Of a stretch of 64,000 nt of DNA, positions 1-7,801 are shown one piece after another (positions within the stretch are counted from its first letter, which is position 1; each line of letters starts with the position of its first letter). The stretch lies in contig CANQPG010000003.1 in NCBI GenBank assembly GCA_947625705.1, positions 1-64,000 on the forward strand, read 5' to 3'. Source of the DNA: an uncultured Peptococcaceae bacterium. Its GTDB lineage: Bacteria > Bacillota > Dehalobacteriia > UBA4068 > UBA4997. A model generated the notes under the pieces. The model was not told where the DNA came from. It ran no database searches and was given only the letters and a program-made list of their open reading frames with translations. The position numbers and the translations under genes are program-made.

Positions 1-540
1 GTGACGGTTTGCGTGTCGCCGGTGACCTTGACGCCGTCCCGGTAATACTCGACGGTGTAGGAAATAGCTTTCGTCTGCCCGTCGTCTTTGACGTAATACA
101 CGTTGATGACGCCGCCGTCGGCGATCATGTCCGGGATATCCGCCGCGAGAGTGGTGCATTTATAGCCGATGTACTTGTCGGTGATGTTGATCTTGCTCTT
201 ATCCACGGTCAGGGTATCGGGCTGCAACACCTGCACGGTTTGCCTAAAGGTCTGCGTGTCGCCGGTGACCTTTACGCCGTCCTTGTAATACTCCACGGTG
301 TAGGAGATTTCTTTGGTCTGCCCGTCGTCCACCTCATAATAAAGGTTCAGCACGTTGTCGGCGTCGGTAATGCGCAGGGTTGCCTTATCGGCGTGGCTGA
401 ATGTATATCCGGTGATAGCAACCGCTTCACTTGCGGCGGCAATTTCCGTGCCGTAAGCCTGCGGTTCGCCCGTTTTGGCGGGTTGCAGGACTTTGCCGGT
501 GCCGTTCTCCAGATAGTTGACGGTGTAGGCATACGTGTTC
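1..540 (-). repeat. Tandem 243-bp (81-codon) repeats encoding MucBP-like adhesin modules
   Basis: One complete unit covers about 312-70, a second starts at 69 and runs off the window, and a divergent third copy precedes them at about 540-313. The first two units open with ISYTVEYYKDGVKVTGDTQT and ISYTVEYYRDGVKVTGDTQT, and the spacing between identical DNA words (11 and 254) is 243 bp. Each unit ends in a linker like VDDGQTKE or KDDGQTKA. This is the usual stalk architecture of Gram-positive adhesins. The low divergence at the edge suggests recent duplication or homogenisation, and more copies may lie to the left. Confidence 0.85.
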
Positions 541-3500
541 TCGCCATACGATACGTTGCTGTAAACAAGGGTATCCTGCTGGCTGGGTACGCCGATGTCG
601 TGCGTTACGCTGAGGCCGTTTGTGGCCGGCTGGGTCAGCTTGGCTTTTTCTGCCTCCGGTATGCTGGGCGAGGTGACTGCCGCCGTGGCCGTCACGCTTT
701 GCTCATAGCCGAGGATAGTTTCCTCCGCCACGGTATACGTTGTGCCGCGCGGCAGCTCTTTGATGGTGATGATCTCGCCGCCCGCCAGCTTAAGCCCGTT
801 CGTTTCCGTGTTAAAATGCGTGTCGTTTGCCGTCATGCTCGCGATATGATAGCCGTCACCCGCCGCGTCCGCCTCGATGGTGAGCGTGCCGGTCTCTGTC
901 GCCGTGCCGCCGTTGGTGATGGTGTAAGCATATTCGCCCGCAAGCTCCGGCGTCATGTCGATATCGCCGATGGTGTTTCGGGGGCGCTCGACGGAGCCGG
1001 TAACTTCCGGTGCGTCATATGTGAAGCCGATGGAGAAATTGAACGGCTGGCTGGCCTGCCGTGCGGCGGGCGCGTCGCTGACCTGCTTTGTGATGACCAG
1101 ATCGCCCACGGCGGTGCTGGCCACGCGCACGATGGTGCTGCCGCTGAACAGGCCGTTCAAAATCTTATTGCCGAAGCTGGTGTAGCCGTTGGAGGTATCA
1201 AATTTGTCATCTTGTTCGTCACTTTCCAGCGTAGGCAGCGCCGTTTTTGTGCGGATCTCATCATTAATGGCGGCCAGCTTCTCCTCATTCCCGACCGCGT
1301 TTAATTCTTTCAGCAGCTCAGAATAGTGCATACCGGGGTCATAAATGCCGTAATAATTCTGGGTGATCAGATCCCAGTTCCAGCCGCTGGCCGATACATA
1401 ACCGTAGGGGTTTTCCTTATCGTCCAGTGGGTTTGTTTCGCCGAGGATATCGAAGTCATCCTCGACGGTGGAATACTGCATGCGGGCTTCCGTGTCATAT
1501 CTGCGCCATTTGCGCTGCAAGTTATAGTCGTTGGTGTTGACCTGTTCCCAGCTGAGCTTGCCGTCAGTTTCGGTGCCTTTGGCGCGCAGCGCGTAAATAT
1601 CCGTCAGCGTGGTGTCGATCATGCCGGCGGAACCAAAATTGGCCATCGTGCTGACCAGCCTGCCCACGCCCACCAGCACGGAAATACCGTCGCCGTCGCC
1701 TTTGGCCACGCCCTTGTCGGGGTCAATGACCTCGGCGCCCGCGCCGTCCAGCAGGGGTTGGCCCGCATAGGCGTGCACGCCGTTTTCGTCAACGATGACC
1801 TTGACCAGCCGTTGGTTCGGCGCATAGCCGACGGGAGCCTGCGTCTCCTGCAAATAATAGACGCCGGTGGCAAGGCCGTGGAACGCCGTGCCGCCGCCCA
1901 GCGTAACATGCGAGCCCAAAACGCCCTGCTCCAGGTCGCTGGTGTGGTTAGCCTTATACACCGGCTGTGCGCCCGCTTTCAGCGTTAAGGTATCTTCGTC
2001 CACGGCGTCCTGTTTATAAAGCGCAAATTCCGCGTCGCAGATGGTGTTGCCCTGCGCGTCCAGCCGCTGCACCATCAGGCGGTTTTGAATATTCGGCACG
2101 CCGATGGTGGCGCCGAAGTTACGTTGAAAGCCGCTGCCCCTGTGGTCGATGCGGAAAGTCTGGTTGCCGTCCATTTGCTCCGGGTCGTCCGCCGTAGAGA
2201 AATAGAACGTTGTGGTGTATTTGATTTTAGCCAGCTTGGCGTCTAATTCCGCTTGCTGTTCAGCGGTCATCAAGGCCAAGTCTTCGGCGTCATGCTGACC
2301 GTCTTTGTTTAAGTCCTCAATGATATTGCCTTTTTGGTCGGCAATCATAAAATAATAGCTGTCAATTTCGCCGGGCAGGTTGCTGATCTCGGCGTTATAG
2401 CTGCCGGAGGCCGTGGGCTCAAACGGATAGATAAAGCCGTCCGTGCTGCCCTTGTTCCGGCGGGCATATTCGCCAATGGCCGCGCCCAGCGCTTTGGCGT
2501 AATCGTATTCATTCTTTTCCAAATCCAGCTTTTCTATCGTCCAGCCGGTTTCCGGGCTGCCGTAAACGGGCGCCCAGTTCTCCTCAACACCAATCGTCGC
2601 CATCGTGGGCGTTCCCTTGCCGACCCAGGCCAGCACCACGGCGAACAGCCCCACCTTGTTCTCATATTCCTGGTCGCTCAGGTGGATTATAGTAGGCTCG
2701 CGGTCGCGGGGGTCTGGAACGAGCCTGATATCGAAGGATCTGATCTCTTCAGGGGCGGAGACCACGGCCAGCGGCGTGGCGTAAACGCCGTTGTTCCAGC
2801 GGTCGTTAGAGCGCAGGATATAGGTGCCGTTGATGTTTTCCAGACGCAGCGAGGTCGCCTCCGCGTGGCGGTATCCGGCCAGCGCCGCGCTGTGTTTGCC
2901 GGTTTCTTCCGCTTCGCGCAGTTCCAGCAGCAGGGCATTTTCATATTCCAGCCCGCCGGAGGAGATGACTTTATTCACCGTATACTGCTGATAGCTGGTG
3001 AAAATATCGGCCAGGCTGGCCATTTTATCCGCTTTCGCGCCCATATTTTCGCTGTATCGCAGCGTCAGCATACCGTCCGCGTCGGTTGTGCCGGTGGCCA
3101 CCTTTTCGACGTCTGTAATGTTGGTTTTGTCGGTGTTGGTGTCCCATTTCTCGGTGTCGTTGGTCGGCCTCACCACGCAAAGGTCAAACTGCACGTCCGC
3201 GATCGGATTGCCGTCCTGATCGACCTTGTGAATGTAGGTGGGGGGAATTTCCTCCAGGTTGAATTGCAGGTTCATGTTAGAGCCGCCCGCGCCGCGCTCC
3301 AGGAAGAAAAAGTCCAGCGTGTGATAGGTACCGTCGGCAAATGTCCACTTGGTTTCGCCGCCGTCGGTCGTTTTCTGAAAGATGTGTGTGTTTGCGCCGT
3401 TTCGCACCTTGATGATATTTGCGTTGGGGTCGTCTTTTGTTGTATTCGTATCGCTGACGCTTTTGCCGTCAAAGGTGGAAACGCGAACCCAATATGTCAC

Positions 3501-4529
3501 ATTTTCTTCGCCTACTGCATTGATGTATTGCTGCAAAAGGGTGGAGGCGTTATCGTTGTCTGGAGTTTTGCTGGCGTCGGCGTTCAGATAATAGGATATA
3601 TCGCCGCTGGCAAAGTCGATCCTTACTTGGGCGGGGTTGTGGATACCGCCCACGTCGCCCACCAGTATGCCGTCAATGAAGATCCAAACGTCATCGTCGC
3701 CGACAAATTCATAGGTTACGGGGGTTTGGCCGTCCTTGGTCAGGCCGTCCTCCGACTGCACAAACTGCGTCGTCATATGCGCGCCGAAGAAGTGGTTGAT
3801 GTCCTCGCTTTCCTTAACGCCGTTCGGTGCGGTTGTGTTGTTTATAACTGTTCCATCGCTTTTCACATAGCCCTGGCCGTTCTTGTCCAGCGTGTTAAAC
3901 GGAAAGAAGCCCGTGGAGTTTTCGAGCAGGCCATCGGCAAAATCTATCAGTGTGAACGAATTGTCAGGGTTAAGCTGTGCGCCGGTTTTGTTGCTGTCAA
4001 AATAATAATAGCCGGTGTTGTCAACCTGAAACAGGCCGCTTACGTTGTTACGTACGGTTTTGCCAACAACGCTGGTGTCGTCATCAAACAGGTAGGCGAG
4101 GGACTCATTGCCTGCGGTCGTAGTGCCCAAGCCGGTATCCAAGTCCTTTTACAAAACGGGGTAGTTATCCGCGCCCAGCTTGTTTTGCACAATGCCGCGG
4201 AATATAGCGCCGCGGTCTCCTGTCCAGACATTCATGTGATTTTTAGGTTCCGGGCCGGTGTACCAGAATTTCAGCGGGCTGTACTGGTTGATACCTCGGG
4301 TTGCATTAGCGCTATCATAATATTTTAAAATATCGTTAGGTTTGTCCGGGTTCACCCAATAATCGAACAGGTCGATGGTGGTGCCCACTGGCGTCACGCC
4401 GGTAATTGCTTTGGTTTGGGGCGGGTCAGCTTCGTCCGCCGCATAGGCGGTATGTAGGTTGGCCGGCATTTGCCCCAGCACCAGCGCCAATATCAGGCAC
4501 AGGCTTAAAAGACGCTTCAGCTTTTTCAT
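1..4529 (-). pseudogene. Giant surface adhesin (fibro-slime, SpaA-like and pilin-type domains), interrupted by one in-frame TAA; runs off the left edge
   Basis: Start ATG at 4529-4527 follows an AAAGGAT ribosome-binding site. A signal peptide (MKKLKRLLSLCLILALVLG, cleavage near HTAYA-A) begins the protein. After 126 codons a TAA sits at 4149-4151; the same frame then stays open for 1382 codons (4148 to 3) with family-like sequence, so this is a substitution rather than a frameshift. The stop falls inside a fibro-slime region: GIVQNKLGADNYPVL before it, ESLAYLFDDD and then DDDVWIFIDGILVGDVGG after it. Further on come a SpaA/prealbumin-like domain (FALYKQDAV ... YYLQETQAPVGYAP), a pilin-isopeptide-like segment (DLVITKQVSDAP ... 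YTVAEETILGY) and 81-residue repeats. Probably a host- or surface-binding cell-wall protein; any LPXTG anchor lies outside the window. It is 25 bp downstream of the zinc-ribbon gene and likely shares its switchable promoter. Pseudogene, suppressed stop or assembly error cannot be separated here. Confidence 0.75.
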
Positions 4530-4554
4530 GATCATTATCCTTTCCTATGCCGTG

Positions 4555-5286
4555 TTATTTGGATACGACTTGCTTCAGCGGCATCTGCTGTTCGATCACC
4601 CTCAGGCGGTAGCGCGCCATCTTTTTGGCTTTATAGCGGCCGGTGCAGACCGGGCAGCCGCTTTTGTGTGAGCCCAGCCCCGCCCGCGAATAAACCACCG
4701 TCTGCCAGACGTGGCCGCTGCTGCACTGCCACCAAACCTTTTTGTGGCTGCCGATCGTCACTTGCTCCGGCGTGAGGTCGCCGTTCAGCGTCGGGTGCCA
4801 TTCCGCCGCGATCTTCGGCTCCAGCGTCGCCAGGTCGTTGAACCCGGGCAGCACCTTTTTGTTGGCGCAGTAAGGGCAGCCGCTGCCGCTGACGCGGGAT
4901 TTTACCATCGCCTGCCACTCATGCCCTTTGTCGCATATCCACCAGGCTGCGTAATGGCTGCCCTCCAGCACGTCTTTGGGGGTAACATTGCCATTTTTAG
5001 TGGAGTGCCATTCGGCGGCAAGATCCGGCCGGCGCGACGCCAGATCGCTTTCACCCGGCCAGGGCTTTTTGCCGGTGCAGTAGGGGCAGCCGCTGTCGGC
5101 GCCGGTGCGGTTGAACACAACGGAGTTCCAGGCGTGCCCATGCTCACAGCGCCACCAGACTTTTTTCTTGCTGCCGTAGGAGATCTGTTTTGGCGTGAGT
5201 TCACCGTTAAGCTTTTGGTGCCACTCCTTAAGCAGGTATTGCTGGCCGTTTTCCCGGCAATAGTCATACAAACTTTTCTTCATCAT
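4555..5286 (-). CDS. Three-repeat treble-clef zinc-ribbon protein
   Basis: The 243-residue protein is built of three repeats of about 70 residues. Each has a WW-x-C-x2-GH-x-W half followed by a CPxC half: C47/C67/C70, C118/C137/C140 and C188/C211/C214. Between them lies a conserved AEWH-x(2-3)-NG-x-(L/V)TP linker. This matches the family of probable zinc-ribbon (treble-clef) proteins of unknown function, often found in several copies and sometimes fused to nucleases; no nuclease domain is visible here. No signal peptide is seen, so it is probably cytoplasmic. It is the first gene after the invertible promoter, with a leader of about 120 nt that carries one recombination site, and it precedes the adhesin by 25 bp. 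Two adjacent ATGs (5286, 5283) are possible starts; the ribosome-binding site is weak. Family call is good, role unknown. Confidence 0.8.
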   Translation of the reverse strand: MMKKSLYDYCRENGQQYLLKEWHQKLNGELTPKQISYGSKKKVWWRCEHGHAWNSVVFNRTGADSGCPYCTGKKPWPGESDLASRRPDLAAEWHSTKNGNVTPKDVLEGSHYAAWWICDKGHEWQAMVKSRVSGSGCPYCANKKVLPGFNDLATLEPKIAAEWHPTLNGDLTPEQVTIGSHKKVWWQCSSGHVWQTVVYSRAGLGSHKSGCPVCTGRYKAKKMARYRLRVIEQQMPLKQVVSK

Positions 5287-5349
5287 TCATCACCACTTCC
5301 GGACCTTGGCCACACCGGAGCAGGCAGCCGTGCGAGCGCCCCGATATGG

Positions 5350-5369
5350 ACAAAATACACATTTTGTCA
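5350..5369 (+). repeat. Left inverted repeat of the putative invertible promoter segment
   Basis: ACAAAATACACATTTTGTCA. It matches the reverse complement of 5611-5630 at 18 of 20 positions, with a perfect 14-bp core AATACACATTTTGT. The site is itself a recombinase-type site: ACAAAAT and ATTTTGT arms around an asymmetric ACAC spacer that gives it direction. Confidence 0.8.
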
Positions 5370-5415
5370 TGTCAATACCGCGCACAAGTTCTGCACGGCT
5401 ACATAACTTATTAAA

Positions 5416-5444
5416 ATTGTAGCACATTTTTATCCGAAGCGCAA
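5416..5444 (-). promoter_or_regulatory. Sigma-A promoter inside the invertible segment
   Basis: On the minus strand: TTGCGC (5444-5439), a 17-bp spacer, then TACAAT (5421-5416) with an extended -10 TG (TGCTACAAT). Transcription would start near 5408 and run through the left inverted repeat into the zinc-ribbon gene. The hexamers are the same as those in front of recA in this window. Confidence 0.7.
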
Positions 5445-5515
5445 TAATCTTATTGCTTTTTGAACGCGAAAATCCAAGCCGCTAAAAATGTGTTTTTGGC
5501 AGCTTGGTTATCTAC

Positions 5516-5555
5516 GGTCTTTTTGCCCATATGGGTGGCAAAAAGACCTTTTTTT
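5516..5555 (+). terminator. Intrinsic terminator inside the invertible segment
   Basis: A perfect 12-bp stem (GGTCTTTTTGCC / GGCAAAAAGACC), extended by a CCCATATGGG core, is followed by seven T on the plus strand. There is no T-run on the minus side, so it acts rightward in this orientation and leftward after inversion. Confidence 0.8.
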
Positions 5556-5610
5556 GTCTGCTTAAAGACCCTAGACATACTTATCCGCCAGGTCGCATAT
5601 ACAGGAACAG

Positions 5611-5630
5611 TCACAAAATGTGTATTCTGT
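5611..5630 (-). repeat. Right inverted repeat of the putative invertible promoter segment
   Basis: Read on the minus strand it is ACAGAATACACATTTTGTGA, matching the left copy at 18 of 20 positions with the same ACAC spacer. It begins 1 bp after the recombinase stop codon (5632-5634). Confidence 0.8.
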
Positions 5631-5631
5631 T

Positions 5632-6477
5632 TTATGACACTAACCCCAGACGGTCAAGCTGTCGTCGGTGCTCTGCGCCGGATGTCAGAAGATAGATGCG
5701 CGTGGTTTCAATGCTGGAATGACCAAGCACGTCGGCCAGCCGCACGATATCCTTGCAGGCACGGTAAAACGCCGTGGCGAACAGGTGCCGCAGGTTATGG
5801 GGGAACACCTTGCTCGGCTCGACGCCGGCGTATTTGCACAGCGCTTTCATCTCCGCCCAAATTTGGCGGCGGGAAAGCGGTTTGCCGCCTCTGGTGAGAA
5901 AGATCTCGCCGGAAGCGGTTTTTTGTTTCTTGGCGTATTTCAACAGCTTGCGGCAAAGCTTCGCGGGGAGTATTATCGTGCGTATCTTGCCCTTAAGCGA
6001 GATTTCCGTGCGCCCCCGCCGCTCTGCTTCCACTGTGATATACTTTAGCTCGGAGACGCGGATCCCCGTGGCGCAGATGGTCTCCATCAACAGACCAAGA
6101 CGAGCCTGCCCGCGTGCTTCGGCGGCGGCGACCAGCGCGTCATAATCGCTCCGCGTCAGCTCGCGGCGGGGCTCCCGAAACAGCCGCCGCTGCACTTTTA
6201 AGAATCTGGCGCGTAAGTCCTCCCGCCCGATAAAGCGGAACAGGCCGTTCAACGCGGCCAGCATACCGTTAATGGTGACGGGCGCGTAATTTTTGGCCAG
6301 CAAGACATCTTTCCACTCGTTCACGGCCTCCCGGGTCACGTTTTGCCCCGCCAGCCAGGCGGCAAAAGCGCGGATATCCCGCAGGTATTTTGTCACCGTG
6401 CCGGGGGCGCGCTGCTCGGCTTGAAGTTCTCCGGCATAGGCGGCAATGGCCGCTTCGGTCAGTATAAATTCGTTCAT
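5632..6477 (-). CDS. Tyrosine recombinase (XerC/D-like integrase), probable invertase of the adjacent switch
   Basis: The 281-residue protein has an N-terminal core-binding domain (about residues 1-100) and a catalytic domain. The expected residues are visible: R140 (ATGIRVSEL), a beta-hairpin Lys near 162-164 (LKGKIRT), H227-x-x-R230 (HNLRH), H253 (LGHSS) and nucleophile Y262 (RIYL). The start is ATG 6477-6475, seven bases after GGAGG; the TTG two codons upstream is too close to it. No phage structural, excisionase or relaxase genes lie nearby, and the stop codon abuts one inverted repeat. A dedicated site-specific invertase is therefore more likely than a prophage or ICE integrase. A role in chromosome-dimer resolution is unlikely given the context but is not excluded. 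Transcription towards the switch may read through into the operon. Confidence 0.9.
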   Translation of the reverse strand: MNEFILTEAAIAAYAGELQAEQRAPGTVTKYLRDIRAFAAWLAGQNVTREAVNEWKDVLLAKNYAPVTINGMLAALNGLFRFIGREDLRARFLKVQRRLFREPRRELTRSDYDALVAAAEARGQARLGLLMETICATGIRVSELKYITVEAERRGRTEISLKGKIRTIILPAKLCRKLLKYAKKQKTASGEIFLTRGGKPLSRRQIWAEMKALCKYAGVEPSKVFPHNLRHLFATAFYRACKDIVRLADVLGHSSIETTRIYLLTSGAEHRRQLDRLGLVS

Positions 6478-6512
6478 GTCCAAACCTCCTTGACGGAAAG
6501 TATAATGAGCTT

Positions 6513-6543
6513 ATTGTACCATGAACGATGTGCGGATATACAA
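6513..6543 (-). promoter_or_regulatory. Candidate promoter of the recombinase gene
   Basis: Extended -10 TGGTACAAT (TACAAT 6518-6513) with a TTGTAT -35 at 6543-6538 and a long 19-bp spacer. The rest of the AT-rich gap 6544-6726 shows nothing recognisable. Confidence 0.4.
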
Positions 6544-6726
6544 GAAATTTGTCGGAGGAGAGACGTTTTTTCTACGGTTTCCAACATTTTTTTTGCTGAC
6601 AAAACCCCAGCTATGCGGCATGATGGGTCAATGTTGGTTTGTATATCCTTTTAGGATTTTTACCGCAAAAAATTTTTTTTCGAGCATGGGGTTTTTGGCA
6701 GTAATTGCGCTGTGAAAGGCGATAAT

Positions 6727-6774
6727 AAAAAAAGCGTTTCCGAGCTGCTTAATGCAGCGGAAACGCCTTTTCAG
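6727..6774 (-). terminator. Bidirectional terminator after tcdA
   Basis: GCGTTTCCG / CGGAAACGC stem with an inner CTGC/GCAG pairing. Seven T follow it on the minus strand and four on the plus strand. Confidence 0.8.
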
Positions 6775-6790
6775 TTGGATATGCGGTTTT

Positions 6791-7513
6791 TCAGCGGCTG
6801 AAACCGGCCAGATCCCTGATCGCTTCGCCCGCCAGGATCAGGCCGGCCGCGGCGGGTACAAAAGCACAGCTGCCGGGGGCGTGGCGGCCGGGGGCGGAAT
6901 CTGCCGCCACCGCGGCGCATGGCTCCTCGCGGGAATATACCACCTTAAGCGCGGTGACGCCGCGTTTTTTCAGCTCGCGCCGCATAACCTTGGCCAGCGG
7001 GCAGACGGCGGTCTGGTAAATATCCGCCACCTCAAAGCGGGTGGCGTCCAGCTTGTTGCCCGCGCCCATGCAGCTGATGAGCGGCGTTTGCGCCGCCTGC
7101 GCCGCCAGGATCAGCGCGATTTTGGCGGTGACGCTGTCGATCGCGTCCACCACGTAATCGTAGGCGGCAAAATCAAAGGCGGCGGCGTTTTCCGGGCTGA
7201 AAAATTCCTGCCGCCGGGTGATATGAAGCCCCGGGTTGATGGCCAGCAGACGTTCTGCCGCCGCGTCCACCTTGGGGCTTCCCACCGTGGCGCGGGTGGC
7301 AAAAAGCTGGCGGTTCAGGTTGGAGAGCGCCACCGTATCGCCGTCCACCAGCGTAAGATGGCCGACGCCGCTTCTGGCCAGCGCTTCCGCCGCGTGGCCG
7401 CCCACGCCGCCCAGACCGAAAACGGCTACATGCGCCTGTTGCAGGCGTTCTATGGCTGCGCCGCCCAAGAGCAGGGCAGTGCGGCTTAACTGTTCCTGTA
7501 ATGTTTTGTCCAT
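6791..7513 (-). CDS. tcdA: tRNA threonylcarbamoyladenosine dehydratase (TcdA/CsdL family)
   Basis: This E1/ThiF-fold enzyme uses ATP to cyclise t6A37 of ANN-decoding tRNAs to ct6A. The nucleotide-binding glycine motif VFGLGGVGGHAAE is near residue 35, followed by LVDGDTVALSNLNRQ (Asp and Arg of the adenylation site) and DAIDSVTAKIAL. The C-terminal part carries GAGNKLDATRFEVADI and RRELKKRGV, typical of the YgdL branch. 240 residues is a normal length. ATG 7513-7511 is chosen because AAGGAG lies six bases upstream; longer frames would run into the SRP RNA gene just upstream. The terminator at 6727-6774 ends the unit. Confidence 0.9.
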   Translation of the reverse strand: MDKTLQEQLSRTALLLGGAAIERLQQAHVAVFGLGGVGGHAAEALARSGVGHLTLVDGDTVALSNLNRQLFATRATVGSPKVDAAAERLLAINPGLHITRRQEFFSPENAAAFDFAAYDYVVDAIDSVTAKIALILAAQAAQTPLISCMGAGNKLDATRFEVADIYQTAVCPLAKVMRRELKKRGVTALKVVYSREEPCAAVAADSAPGRHAPGSCAFVPAAAGLILAGEAIRDLAGFSR

Positions 7514-7530
7514 AACATGCTCCTTGCTAT

Positions 7531-7763
7531 AAAAAAAGGCCGCGTCCCAGCCGGAAAACAGGACGGCGGACGCTGGGCTCAGCCCCGGTTTGCCCGCGGC
7601 ACCCAGAAAATACCGCTTAGTGCTGCTGCCTTCCGACCCTGACACGGTTCACGGTTTTCTGCTGCGCGGGGCCGGGGCGTCAACACCCATGCCCGGCGCC
7701 CTGCTTTCAGGCCGGCGGCGTGGCCGGTGTGAAAGCGGGCTTAGCCGCCTTATGGCGGCGCTA
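7531..7763 (-). ncRNA. ffs: Signal recognition particle RNA (large, Gram-positive type)
   Basis: The domain IV hallmark is present on the minus strand: GTCAGGGTCGGAAGGCAGCA (from about 7643), then GCACTAAG. The RNA is about 230 nt. Its 5' part is rich in pairing (GCGCCGCC / GGCGGC), as in the Alu domain of Bacillus-type scRNA. The 3' end pairs CCCAGC with GCTGGG and ends at a GGCC plus seven T. It should bind Ffh for co-translational targeting. Ends are inferred from the promoter and T-run. Confidence 0.9.
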
Positions 7764-7769
7764 AATTAT

Positions 7770-7798
7770 ATTTTATCGGAAACCAAACGGTTTGTCAA
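7770..7798 (-). promoter_or_regulatory. Promoter of the SRP RNA gene
   Basis: TTGACA (7798-7793), 17-bp spacer, TAAAAT (7775-7770) on the minus strand, right between the stop of typA and the RNA. Confidence 0.8.
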
Positions 7799-7801
7799 TG
7801 C

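Larger units (their letters stand above)
5350..5630. promoter_or_regulatory. Putative invertible promoter segment (phase-variation switch)
   Basis: About 280 bp bounded by 20-bp inverted repeats and lying 1 bp from the stop of a tyrosine recombinase gene. Inside are a promoter facing left (5444-5416) and an intrinsic terminator facing right (5516-5555). In the orientation given here the promoter drives the zinc-ribbon and adhesin genes. Inversion would turn the promoter away and place the terminator in the path of leftward transcription. Such recombinase-linked invertible promoters are known from gut Bacteroides and Clostridia; that this one inverts is inferred from structure only. It fills the whole 345-bp gap between the recombinase and the zinc-ribbon gene. 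Confidence 0.7.

Noticed and set aside
4149-4151. Frameshift or recoded stop (selenocysteine, pyrrolysine) in the adhesin
   Set aside because: The frame is the same on both sides, so there is no frameshift, and the codon is TAA, which is not used for Sec or Pyl.
9-4328. Long plus-strand frames (9-1304, 1326-1988, 2334-4328) that could look like three genes
   Set aside because: They are antisense to one continuous minus-strand frame with clear adhesin domains. Their translations are rich in Val, Arg and His without domains, as expected for shadows of GC-rich coding DNA.
5350-6477. Integrated prophage, ICE or attL/attR pair at the recombinase
   Set aside because: The repeats are inverted, not direct; they lie on one side of the gene only, and no phage, relaxase or conjugation genes are present.
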